Translations under genes and position numbers: made by a program | The notes under the pieces: generated by a model | The model's database searches: none | The model's input: only the letters and a program-made list of their open reading frames with translations | What the model was told of the DNA's origin: nothing | Source of the DNA: Ceraceosorus guamensis | Taxonomy: Eukaryota > Basidiomycota > Exobasidiomycetes > Ceraceosorales > Ceraceosoraceae | Reading direction: 5' to 3' | DNA length: 64,000 bases | NCBI RefSeq assembly: GCF_003144195.1 | Contig: NW_020290046.1 | Location: 62,001-126,000, forward strand | In this document: positions 48,973 to 59,503 of the stretch, in pieces | Position numbering within the stretch: position 1 is the stretch's first letter | How the letters are laid out: the number at the start of each line of letters is the position of its first letter

Positions 48973-50614
48973 CTACAAAATGCCCGAAGCAGACAAGGCG
49001 TTTTGCAGGATAGTTCTGATGAAGAGACGTCCATGCACGGCAATGAGCCTAGACGTTCTTGGCACGACGGTCAACTGGTCGCTTGCTTACTCACTCCTTG
49101 ACTGCTGCAAAGACGAGCCGGACGTTGGAGGTATCGGTAGCTTGAGTCAAGTGGGGGTATATGCTGAGCCTCGCCCTATTTGTCTGCGTAAACCTCCAAA
49201 GGATGTATTTTGCCGCCTTGTTCACGTCTGCACCTCCGCTATATTCCGGAAAGAAGTTGGCAAGAGGTTGCCGAGGTATTTTCTGCTTGAAGATGTCGAT
49301 CTTGTTCAAGAAAAGGATGATCGATGTCCTCAAGAACCACCCTGCGTGCGGCAAGACAGTGGATACGTTTGCGATGGACTCGCCGAATCAGACACTTGCA
49401 GCGACTTACGGGAGTTGACGACACTCTCGAACAGGACCAGACTTTCCGCCATCCTATTTTGTCCGCTCTCCTCCAACAGCACCTGATCATACTCGCTCAG
49501 CGCGACGCAAAAGATGATGGAGGTCACTGCTTCGAAGCAGTGGATCCATTTTTTCCGTTCTGATCTTTGCCCTCCAACGTCGAAGAGATGAATGGACAAT
49601 TGTCCCATGTTGAAGCGCGTCTCTGTGATGCCCGTCGTCTTTGACCGCGCTCTCAGCACGTCGTCCTCGTTCGGGATGTAGTCGGGCGATGCTATCCGTG
49701 ATACATTGTTGAAGAAACTGTTCGTCCGAAGCGTGCGTGCGGTCATCTGGTCAGCGCTGCGCTGCGCTTGCGCTTCGGCCTCGCCTCTCTTGCATCAAGT
49801 ACGACTCACTATGGCGCGCTGTCCATGAGGTAAAATTCGCTGCTTCGGTCCACTACGGTAGCTACGATCGGATCTGCCCACAAGGCCTCCACAGCCTTTG
49901 CCATCGCTGGCTCCAGAGATGTGTTGGGGTCCGCATCCACCCGGTATTGCAAAATTAGCTCTGCCGATTCCTGCTCCAGCCAAGCAAGAGGGTCTGGCTC
50001 AGCAAGATGCGGCTGACCTCGTGCGTCACAACGCTCCGAGGGAGTGCCACGCCACCACTCACCCTGTTGTCAGGCACCTCAGGTTCGAGCTTGAACTTGC
50101 GCAGCGCTAGGACTATCGCCTGCGCGCTGTCCACCAAGTTCTTGATGACTGTTAATCTGTACAACATCAACTCTTCCGGTGTGTATCCGTTTTGATGGAT
50201 GATCTTCATCTGTTTCACCACCGTCGACTTGCCCGACTCTCCCGCACCTGGGAGTGAGGTGGAAGGCAATCGTGGCATGAGCACTTCGCGAATCGTGGTG
50301 CTGGGAGCCATCCGACGGCTGCACCCGCACTCAACCTCCCGCCCCGGATGCATGCGTGGAGTTGGACAGTCTGCAGCTATCGAACAGCGCCAAGCCCTCC
50401 TCTCCTTCATGCGCCCATCTAAAGTCTGGGCTATGATCCAAGTCCGGGCTCTCCTACCGACTCTCAAAGCAGCGCCCAAGCAGCAAGACTCACCCAGCAA
50501 CAAGATCTTGCATTCCTTCTTGAACTTTCTGCTATCCTCTTCGATCTGCTTGTCGATGTTGGTACTCCTCTCCTTTGCCTCCTTCTCCTCTGTGGACGAG
50601 AAACAGTTGCCCAT
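48973..50614 (-). CDS. GPA3: heterotrimeric G-protein alpha subunit, GNA-3/Gpa3 class
   Basis: Six exons: 50614..50494, 50247..50063, 49970..49810, 49717..49410, 49341..49095, 49015..48973, giving 354 aa, the standard length. The N-terminus MGNCFSS has Gly2 for myristoylation and a nearby Cys for palmitoylation. G1 is GAGESGKST (41-49) and switch I contains [10 protein letters not shown]. Switch II is [13 protein letters not shown]4 is LNKIDIF and G5 is TQATDTSNV. The C-terminus NALSASGIL is the receptor-contact tail. The [14 protein letters not shown] and [10 protein letters not shown] context and the SGIL ending place it in the fungal group III (Neurospora GNA-3, Ustilago Gpa3). That group stimulates adenylate cyclase and PKA; the role here is inferred. 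The first intron (246 nt) is unusually long. A PKA catalytic gene lies 25 kb away. Confidence 0.95.
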
Positions 50615-50939
50615 GACGCCTGCTCTGTGACGGCAAGACCGAGCGTGGGTGTGTCGGCTGGCGTGCTAGCTTCAGAGCACTCGCAATAGCAGTATGGTGC
50701 CGGAAATCCAGGCACCAGGCGCGCGCGATGTGATGTTCGAGAGGGCCAGCGGCAGACTGTCTTGATGGATTACAACTCGAGTCGGACGTGCGCCAGTAGA
50801 GTGAGTGTTCGCTCTACAAACGTTCGTTGCTCCAGACAGTCGGACCCCGCTACACCAAATTGTCCTTTTGCTGCAAAAGCTGCTGCTATAGCGATGCGGT
50901 GCAGTTGCAAGGCGTATAGCGCTTCAATAAGTGCACGCC

Positions 50940-50960
50940 AGCTGCTGCTGCTGCTGCTGC
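50940..50960. repeat. (GCT)n trinucleotide run
   Basis: Seven tandem GCT triplets in noncoding DNA. Confidence 0.85.
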
Positions 50961-52800
50961 CTTGTGCACGTGTACGCTCACAGCAGCTGCTGGGCAGATC
51001 GAGGGCCGCAAAAAGTTCCTGACTCAGGTGATGTATTCGAGACGACTTTTGATCCGCCCGCTGTTGTCTCAGATTGGGGCAACTGTGTTCGTGATCGGCA
51101 GCAGCGATCGAGGCGCGGAGATATGCTTGCTGCTGCAGTCGATCGTGAGTTTGCGATGCCACGCACGGGCCGCACGAAAGCTTCCTCTGATGGCAAAAGG
51201 TCCAAATTGCTGACGAGTGATGGCGTTTCCGGAGCCTAGCTGTCCAGCGCAATCGTGAATCGCAGGCGTACAAATGCGCCCTATAGCGAGACACGGAATT
51301 CTCCCTCGGGGGGCCCGGCGGGTTTTGCGATGATCGCGCGTGAATCGACCTCTCAGTCGTGAGTGCTCGTGCCTGAGCGCCAAGGCGACTTTGTCGTGTC
51401 CAGACAAATCACGGAATGATGAATGAGCTTCAGCAGCGGCAGTCAAGAGTAGTAGTACTACTCACACTACTAGCAGCAGTCAGAATGCGGTGTGCGTCGA
51501 GCGAGATGGACTCGATGCTTGCTGCCGTGCAAGACGTTGGCAGCGTTGCGATGCAGGACCTATGAGAGGCAGCAGCGAGTCGCGCGTCGTGATCGAGCTG
51601 CCGCCAAGTTTGCGTCCGAGACCGGATACGCTGTACGAGTGCATCCGCGATGCGGCAGATAATTGAATATCTCTCCAAGCTTGCAATTCCCGCTGCGCTG
51701 CTATGCCTGCTATACTTCGCACCACCGCCAAACCGGCCGCGAGAAGTGGATGTGGGCTGCGGGAGTGCGGATCACTCACCCCAACCAATGCGATCGAGGG
51801 AGCAGCTAGGAGGTCGACGGCCTGCGATGTCTGGATCGGCTCGAGCGTGTGCGTTGCTGCGGCTGCCTTGCTCCCAAGACGCGCGTGTCCAGGTCTCTAA
51901 TGATCAATCTTCAGTCGAGACGGACCGAGCCGCAACCCGCCTAATTGCAATCGTGAAACACGAATGTCTCGAATATGTTGGCGGGCGCACCTGCAATTAA
52001 GCTGTACAACAGATGCGCGCGAGTATATAGGCGGCTAGCTGGCTGTATGATCGTGAATGTGATGCTGCTGCAACGTCTCAGAGCGGCTTTTCCCCCCGCG
52101 CACTCGATCGAGACCTGACTGCTGCTGCTGATGATGATGATGACGATGCGGTAGTCGTAAAATCGAGTGCTGCGACTCGATCCAATCTGCGCACGGCCAG
52201 AGGCAGGGAGCAGCTAGACAGCGCAAATGCGGATCAGCAGCGATGAAAGAGGCACTGTGTGGATGTCACAAGGGCGGAGCCGTGCTTAGTGAGTGTGGTT
52301 GCAGGGGGGCGTCAAAGGGGAAGCGGAGGAAAGCAGCAGCGAGTCGGTGCAGTAGACCGAGAGCTTGAAGGAGGGTAATGCGATGGAGAGATCGAGGCTG
52401 TGAAAGGGTCAGGCGAATGTCCGGGACCCCGGACGCTCTGCGAAGCGAGCGCGCAGGTTAGACCGAAAGGTGCAAAACGTGCGTGCGTGGCAGCGCGGGC
52501 AGCAACCAAGCAGAGCTATGCATACGCTCGCTCGCCTCGCGCTCGCGTACGTGCTTTACTGTACGATGTGCGCGGTGCTCAGTCAGGAGGCGGAGTGACC
52601 GGTGACGGCGGCTTAATTGGATCGGTCAAAGTTCGCCTCAGTGAGTGTTGTTGAGTGAAATGGGATCGCGTGGCGGAGAGGGATCTATGGGTGCGCTGGT
52701 CAGAACAACTTCTCGCAGCAGCTCGTCAGACTCGCGGGCTCATCACTCGCGACTGCTGACGACTGATCTAGCTGAGTCTCAATCACTCAACGCTCTCTCA

Positions 52801-52831
52801 GCAGCAGCAGCAGCGGCAGCAGCAGCAGCAG
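52801..52831. repeat. (GCA)n trinucleotide run
   Basis: About ten GCA triplets, one altered to GCG. Noncoding as far as can be seen. Confidence 0.85.
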
Positions 52832-54237
52832 AGATCGAATCAATGTCCGCGCGCGCGCTGTGTGAAGTCTAGATGCGGTCAAGACGGAAGCAAGGGCTTG
52901 CGCGGGGGTGTGGCGGAGCAGCACGTACGGCGCGCGCGACGACGCGTAATGCCTTTTCGCAGCTGCTGTCGACGCGCGTGCACAGCATCAGAAGACAGAG
53001 AGGAGCCGTGAAGCGAGCCTATATAGACTGATGCTGAGCGTGCTGCGTGCGCTCGTATACAATGTATAGCTTTCAGTGCATGCCGTTGAGCTAAGGTCAC
53101 AATCACTCAATAATAGATCTTCCATTCGAGCTTCACGGATAGATATCAATCAATCTGCACCGACAGACAAGGCTGTTATAATGATGCAGGGGTGTGTGCG
53201 TAGGTTGGCGGGAAAACAGCTCGGGGGCAGCATCCAGCTATTCCGCGCCTGCGCACGCGCGTGTTTTGCTGTGATCTCGTCTCTGTATAGCGCGGATACC
53301 GCCGCCACGCTCGTATATAGTTGTGAGTGTATACTGCTGCATGCGCGCCGTTGCATGGCTGCCGTTCATCCGCTCGATCAGCATGTCCGCGCCATCATGC
53401 AGCAGCAGCATGCATGCATGCAGTCACGACGAGTCGTCTAGCTGAGTGAGAGCCGCGCGCGCGGTGCAGCTCAAGACGTTGCTTAGCTTAGCGCGTATTG
53501 GCCGCTTCGGAACTCGATCGCTGCTTAGCGTGGTTATAGGTACGGCCATGTCCTGAATTCGAAAGGTGGTCTCTTATTTGCTCGGGATGGCCGAGGCGTT
53601 CTCTCTCGCAAGCGCGCTGCACGTGTGAGTGCAGTCACGAGTCGCTCTCTCTCCGAGTCAAGCGGTCTCTTCAATTGAATCTGTGACAGTGTGAGCACTC
53701 AGCAACCGTGTATTAACCTCAGGAAAGCTCTGACAGCGCATCTGAGCGAGGACTGATCGAGCGAACTCGTGCGTCTCGCGTCAGCCAGCTCGAAAAGCAG
53801 GGACCGGTCGATGCGCCCTTCTTCCCAGTTAGCCGTGCCGCAAGACGCTAAAAAAGATTCGCGAAAGGTTGCCAAGATGCATCAGAAAAAGTCTCCTGGC
53901 GTCCCGTTGCGAGCTAGCCTTCTCCACCAGACACAAATCCTCGCGCGGATCTCACCACACTTGACATGAAAACGATCCTCTCCGTCAACAGGACCACGAG
54001 CCGTCAGTGTCAGGCATCAAGCACAGCACAAGCGAGTTCAAAGGTTCAACTCGAAGCGTGAGCAAACTTCACCAGGCTGCCTCGCATTGGATTTGGTGCA
54101 ATGCGCCACTACTTCTCAGGCACGCATCGCCCCAAAGAGATATTTATGTATCCACGATCACAAGGTAGGAATAGTAGATATTTGATCGCGTGAGGGCTGC
54201 CAAACGGGGGCCGTGGACAGGCGATGAAGAGCTATTC

Positions 54238-56672
54238 TTAGACCACACTGGAAGAGGGCTCAGCAGCGCCCTGATCGATCGACACTTCTGCCTGACTCTG
54301 GTTGAAAGAGGCGTCGTTGGCAGGAATGTTGTGCCTTTCCAAATTCTCCAATCCAGATCGAGAGGCGGAGCGCGACCTGGCCGCCAAAGGCGAAGGTGTC
54401 TCCACGTAATTGCCATCGCTCCTTCGACCCTGACCCAACAAGCCTCGGATGGCGCTTCCAGGTGTGCCCAGAAAGGAAGTCGAAGAGTCGTTGCCCACAT
54501 CCGACAAGTTGCGGAAGCTCATGCTTTGACGTCGACTCAGACTCGCCCCAGCAGACACGCCAATCCACTCCCAAACCCGCTGCATTTCCCCTCGACTGCG
54601 TGCTTGGCGGACGCGACAGTTCGAGTTGGCCTCTACAATCTTGGAGACTTTGGACCAGAGCCTTTGTCGAGACTTGGCAGAGTATTCCGTTTGCAGCACG
54701 TGGTCCCTCAATTGTGCTGTTGGCACAAAGGGGTCGGGCGTGAGAACAGGATCCACCGCGTGCGCGTACTCCTGCATGCAAGAGTGAGAATTAAAGAGCA
54801 AGGATGATGTGAGCGACTGAACCTTGCAGTGTGCGCTCAGTACAACTCACCTGATCTTGAAGACGTTCCAAAGCCACATTGACCAGCTCGTGCACACGGT
54901 CGCGTTCTCGACGTGCAGACCTTACCTTCCATCGCGCCCAGAAGAACGCGGAGACGAGCGCGACTGCAGCAGCGACCCAAAGACGGATAGCACGCCAAAG
55001 GCTGTGACCGAGTAGCCGCACCTGGCAGCCCAAGTCGACTTGAGCGCTTGTGGCGAGCAAGAGTGCATTTGTTGTATCTAAAACATCGCTCAAACCTCCT
55101 GCCACGCCACCAATGCGCACAAGCTTCTTGTTGTGCTCCAGCGGCTTGACGGCTTGAGACCATGCGCTTCCACGCCAGTCCAGATCAGCGTAATCGGGCA
55201 AGGGCGTTCTGAGCTTCTTTTCTGCAGCGCTCTGCACTTCCGGCTCGGGAAGCGCAAAGCGAATTTGTGACTTGTCGATGCCTTGTGGCAAGCTTGCTGG
55301 ACTCGCTTGCAACGTGGCGCGATGTGGTGGCCGATAGCCGCACAGCACAGCGCCCCGCCTTTCGCGTAGCAAGCTCTCAGCAGCTCTGCCAAGCTCCACT
55401 GCTACCTTGGCCTTCTTCGAATCGGGCTGACAAGCAGTCGACTGGAAGCTCAGAGGTAGCCACCATCGAGAGAATGGCATGTAGGAGAGTAGAGGTGGCG
55501 ATGGCCTGTAGTCCGAGAGGCCGCATCCCCGCAAAGCACCGGTTGAACATCGAGCGTGATCGGGACAGGGCGCGCAAGTTGGTCTCATGGGCGCTGGCAC
55601 CAGTCTGGTGTCGATTGGGCGTCGCTGCCCATCGACTACAATGTAGACGGTGGCGTCTGCTTGCTCTTTGAGCATGACAGAGTTTGTTTGACCTCCTGCA
55701 TCGCAGAAGCCAACGGCATGCGAGCGCTGAACGTACCACAAGTAGTAGGCCGTTATTGCAATGAACATGACCATCACGGCACCGCTCATGATGGCTTCGA
55801 GGGCACCGTCTTGACCAGGTTTCTTGCGACCAGACGAACGCTTGCTTCCATCGACTTTGCGACTGCTTGTGCCGGAACGTGGCGCGGCGGATTGAGATGC
55901 TTCGTGGGTCTCCCTGAGGGCGTCCTTCGTCTTGGAATCGGATATGCTCTGAAGAAATGCGGGCAGCTTGGGCGTACCGGATAAGGTGCCCGCAATGGAT
56001 GCACGCGCCCTCGGAATCAGACGCTGTGCAGAAGAGGTGACAGAGGAAGAGGACGGCGCAGACTTTCGGGGGCAGCGCGCGTCAGCGCCGTACATCTCCT
56101 CTCTCTCTCAGCCAAGACTTTCAGGCGCTCGCCGGACTCACCTGACGTCCAGCGCGATGTGAAGGCTTCGTGTGTGATTCTTCATGCTGCACAGAATGGA
56201 CCGGTGGAGTCCTCTGCTGGAAGAAATTCCTATCGCTGAAGGAGGAGTCCGCATCGTCGACCGCATCTCGATGTCCTTCACCGCGCCGGTCAGCCTCCTC
56301 CTCCTCCTCCTCCTCGCCCGCGCGCTCGCCAGACTCTTCCGATTCACTCGTCTGCCGCTCAACCTTTCGCCTGCTCCGAGACGAGCTGGCGATCCTGGAA
56401 GCTTGGCTGGATGCGCCCAAGGGGTGGATGCCTCGGCCATCCGCTCTGACGTTGGCTCTCTCCGCCCTCAGTCGATCCAACTGGGGGCGCACGTGCTCGT
56501 CAAACGCATCCAGTAGGACCTGCTTGCGAGGTGTTCCTGGTAGACTGATCCCGTGCTCCAATAGCAGACTGCGCAGTTGAGGCACCTTGAGCTGTGTCGG
56601 GTCGAAAGCTGGCGCTAATGGATCTCTCGACACTTGATCCTGGCCGCTCCGAGCGGGTGTAGCAGCAGACAT
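54238..56672 (-). CDS. SRC1: Src1/Heh1-type inner nuclear membrane protein
   Basis: Three exons, 56672..56142, 56062..54851 and 54771..54238, give 758 aa. A HeH/LEM-like helix-extension-helix domain lies near residues 18-65 (FDPTQLKVPQLRSLLLEHG..LPGT..KQVLLDAFDEHV). A basic/acidic disordered region and a first membrane segment follow (AIMSGAVMVMFIAITAYYLW). The lumenal part has paired Cys (TCAPCPDHARC and later CG sites). A second membrane segment (AIRLWVAAAVALVSAFF) precedes the nucleoplasmic MSC (Man1-Src1 C-terminal) domain, seen as RERDRVHELVNVALERLQDQ joined to PFVPTAQLRDHVL and MQRVWEWIG. About 100 disordered residues follow. This family tethers chromatin and rDNA to the nuclear envelope and recruits ESCRT for pore surveillance. 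The exon 2 acceptor is uncertain: a C-rich CGAAAG (56063) was chosen, and AGGAG at 56094 would add 11 residues in frame. Confidence 0.9.
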
Positions 56673-57183
56673 TTTTGCGGGAGAGTGTGCAGAACTGTCG
56701 CGAGTCACAAATTGCAGTAGGAAATATTTGTGTATCCCCGGAGGCGATGGAGATGGAGATTGCGAGCAACGTGAGGACACGAGTCCATCAGTCATGCCTT
56801 CCATCCTTCCTCCTTTGCCCTCTGCTCTTGCCTTTGGGGCTCGGCTCTTCTTGCCTTCGTGGCTGCTGAGTTTTGCGCCCGATGCGTGTCGTCGCGCTGC
56901 TGCGTGGGCGCGGTGTGTGGAGCAAAACCACCGTGCACGCGTTGCGCGAACTCAGGCGAATCACGTGTTTGCTCGCGTCGTTGGCGCGCGCGGAGCTGAT
57001 GCGTGGTTGGGATACGCGCACACAGCATACATCAGCAAACGCGCAGCAGTCAGTCGTCGTCGTCAGCACTCACACTCGGTGGACTTCGACCGCGCGCCTC
57101 GAGGAGCGACAAGCACCGTCACAACTTTTGCCATTCAGGGACCCTGATCAGACGAGTGCTACGTCTGTCGCTGCGCATCGGAG
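56673..57183. other. divergent promoter region between Src1 and the Mus81-like gene
   Basis: 511 bp, no additional gene recognised. Frames from 57003 continue into the Mus81-like region but only in wrong frames. Confidence 0.45.
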
Positions 57184-59316
57184 ATGCAGCGGAATTCTGG
57201 TACAGCGCGACGCTGCTCCTCAGCCGGCGTCCCAACAAAGTCCTTGTGCCTCTCCTGGCTTCGAGCGTGGAGGGATGAGGCGGCGGAGAGGCGCTCGAGC
57301 TCAGCGCGCATCTACAACACGGCCTTACAAGCCCTCAAGAGCTGTCCGCTCTACGAGCACGATGCGCATCCGGCTCAGCTGATGTCTCTGGATGCCGTAG
57401 GCCCAACACTAGCACAGCGACTCGCTGAGCAGCTCAAAGACTGGTGCAAAGACAACAATATGCAGATGCCGGCGCGAGCCACCTCATCGGCGCAAGCACG
57501 ACAGGCTAGCTCCTACAAGTCGGATAGCTTCCAGCGCAAAGTGTCTTGGGCGGCTTTCTCAACAACGAGCAGCGGATCGAGCGAGGATGAAAGCCGGCAA
57601 GAGCGCACGGGAACAGGACAAACGCAATCTGTTGGAGCACAAGCTCGCCAGCAGAGCGCAGCTTCTAGCAAAAGCAAACGAGACGCGGATGCTAGAAACA
57701 GAACATCGAAGACGGCAGCAGCAGCAGCAGCACCGCGAGATGGCAGCGCACCGATCAGCAAGCCTGTGAAGCAATACATACCCGCCCATCGCTCCGGTGC
57801 GCACGGAATCCTTGTCGCCTTGTTTTCAATGACTAGGGAAGTGCCGCGGCTGGACGACGTAGCAGCCTCAAGTGATGATCGCCAGGCTTCGTGTTCCCTG
57901 CCACCCTCGATGAAGCGCACCAAAGAGCCCGTACCATTCAGCTACCTCTCCAAGCAGCAGATCATCGATCTAGCCAAATCCTTCTCGGATGCGTCTTATG
58001 AGCAACGAGCTCTCCCGCCTGCAATGGCACGCGGACCCATCAGCTTCAATACGGCTTGGAGCGCCATGAAGACGCTGATTGGCCGAGGGTACGTCTACAG
58101 GACCGGCAATCCGCCTCGCTTCGGACTGAGCGCCCTTGGCTTCGAGGTAGCCGAGCAGTGTGCTATCAAAGACGATGTGCAAGCAGGGCAGGCAATCTCG
58201 CTGGAACAAGGCTTCGAAGGAGAAGAGAAGCTGCCGATGGTGAGTGCCGCTGGAAAGGGTCAGCGCGTACAAGCTGCAGGTCAAGCTGGACCAGCGAGAA
58301 GCGGCAACACCAAAACTTTCTGCTTCACGTACGTCGATCCGAGCGGTGCCCACGTTCTGTATCGCAATAAAGCAGCAGTACGCCTCAGCGATGTGGACTA
58401 CACTCCCCTCTATCGCATCGTCTATCCGACGGATCAACGGGACCACGTCTTTGTCAAGTCTTGTCTGGATACGGCGTCAGAGGAAGCCAATGTGGAGCGG
58501 AGCGGCGACGTGGAACTGCTGGAGGGCTGGGTCAGAGAATCTGCCTCGAATGAGAGAGCATCTGGCTTAGCGCCATCCACGGCTCCATCACATCGGGGGT
58601 CACTCGCGTCTTGCGAGGACATCCCGTCGATACCCGCTGGTCAGCGCGGCGCTGCTGACAAGGAATTGAACGCGGAAAGGCTTGCCGCAAGGCCTGCAGC
58701 CAGCATCAACGCCGGGCGCGCGTCCTCGGGACCGGGTACACAAAGCCTCACATCCAGGAAGCACGCAGTAGCAGTCAGCGGTCGCACGCGTAGCAATCCC
58801 AAACGCTCCCGCAAGCGATCGAAGATCTCTGCTTCGTCATCCTCATCAGACTCGGAATCGGAATCAGAATCAGACGGACGTGACATCGAGGAGGAGACGA
58901 CGACGACATGTGCTTCACATCAGCCTAGCAAGCGCGCCAGTGCTGCTACTACAAGTGTGCTTCCGCACGGTGCAAGCAAAACCGTCGCACGAATGGCACG
59001 CAGCAATACCGATCGGTCGCGGAGGAAGCCACTGTCGCCCGCAGCCAAGGCCGGTACAAGCCCTTGCGCGCCTTGCCTTCAGCTGCTATCCTCCAGTCCA
59101 CCCGTTCAAGAACAATGCGCAGAACAATGCAACTCGTCTCCACCTCCTCTGTCTTCGCTCTTGTCGAACCGTTTTGCAAGGCAAGCACTCCGACCAAAGA
59201 CGCCTTCCGACAACACTCAGCCTGCATCTCGGCGCTCGGCAAGCGGGAGTACGGCCAGCAGTGCTCAGAAAAAGCGCCGGAACTTTTGCGATGCGGAAAT
59301 CATAGAGCTATGTTGA
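57184..59316 (+). CDS. Mus81-like protein lacking the ERCC4 nuclease domain
   Basis: Single exon, 710 aa. Residues 20-90 match the Mus81 N-terminal helix-hairpin-helix (SWLRAWRDEAAERR, IYNTALQALKSCPL, AQLMSLDAVGPTLAQRL). After a disordered basic linker, KQYIPAHRSGAHGILVALF (195 onward) and FNTAWSAMKTLIGRGYVYRT with RFGLSALGFEVAEQ (to about 330) match the Mus81 winged helix. A segment typical of the fungal region before the nuclease follows near 379-420 (CFTYVDPSGAHVLYR, YTPLYRIVYPT). Where the ERCC4 nuclease (DxRE...ERKxxxD) should begin, the protein runs into about 270 residues of Ser/Arg/Pro-rich sequence and stops. No nuclease motif is seen in other frames, and only about 190 bp remain before the next gene. 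It could be a nuclease-less paralogue or a protein-binding regulator. The start at 57184 precedes the conserved part by about 20 residues. Confidence 0.75.
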   Translation: MQRNSGTARRCSSAGVPTKSLCLSWLRAWRDEAAERRSSSARIYNTALQALKSCPLYEHDAHPAQLMSLDAVGPTLAQRLAEQLKDWCKDNNMQMPARATSSAQARQASSYKSDSFQRKVSWAAFSTTSSGSSEDESRQERTGTGQTQSVGAQARQQSAASSKSKRDADARNRTSKTAAAAAAPRDGSAPISKPVKQYIPAHRSGAHGILVALFSMTREVPRLDDVAASSDDRQASCSLPPSMKRTKEPVPFSYLSKQQIIDLAKSFSDASYEQRALPPAMARGPISFNTAWSAMKTLIGRGYVYRTGNPPRFGLSALGFEVAEQCAIKDDVQAGQAISLEQGFEGEEKLPMVSAAGKGQRVQAAGQAGPARSGNTKTFCFTYVDPSGAHVLYRNKAAVRLSDVDYTPLYRIVYPTDQRDHVFVKSCLDTASEEANVERSGDVELLEGWVRESASNERASGLAPSTAPSHRGSLASCEDIPSIPAGQRGAADKELNAERLAARPAASINAGRASSGPGTQSLTSRKHAVAVSGRTRSNPKRSRKRSKISASSSSSDSESESESDGRDIEEETTTTCASHQPSKRASAATTSVLPHGASKTVARMARSNTDRSRRKPLSPAAKAGTSPCAPCLQLLSSSPPVQEQCAEQCNSSPPPLSSLLSNRFARQALRPKTPSDNTQPASRRSASGSTASSAQKKRRNFCDAEIIELC

Positions 59317-59503
59317 GCACCGAGTCAGAGCAGGCGCACCTCGAGCGCTTACATCATGAACCACACAGAGCGCATTCCCCGATTGGCGAGCCTTTGACAC
59401 TCGGTTTGTATGTCATCGACACAAATTCCACGTCTACGGAGCATCGCATTCCCTTTTGCGCCAGAGTCTCTGAAGTGAGCATCCTTTTGACGAAGCCTGC
59501 CAT

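Larger units (their letters stand above)
50615..54237. other. largest gene-free stretch, 3.6 kb upstream of G-alpha
   Basis: No frame with recognisable protein features on either strand. It holds GCT/GCA trinucleotide runs (50940-50960, 52801-52831), members of the 7-bp repeat (51249-51263, 51947-51965, about 52050), and several TATA-like CTATATAG or GTATATAG sites (52024, 53019, 53313). It probably includes the G-alpha promoter. An unannotated noncoding RNA cannot be excluded. Confidence 0.5.

Noticed and set aside
53580-53680. GGATGGCCGAGGCG resembling a tRNA-Ser or tRNA-Leu box A
   Set aside because: The following 80 nt do not form a cloverleaf and lack a box B.
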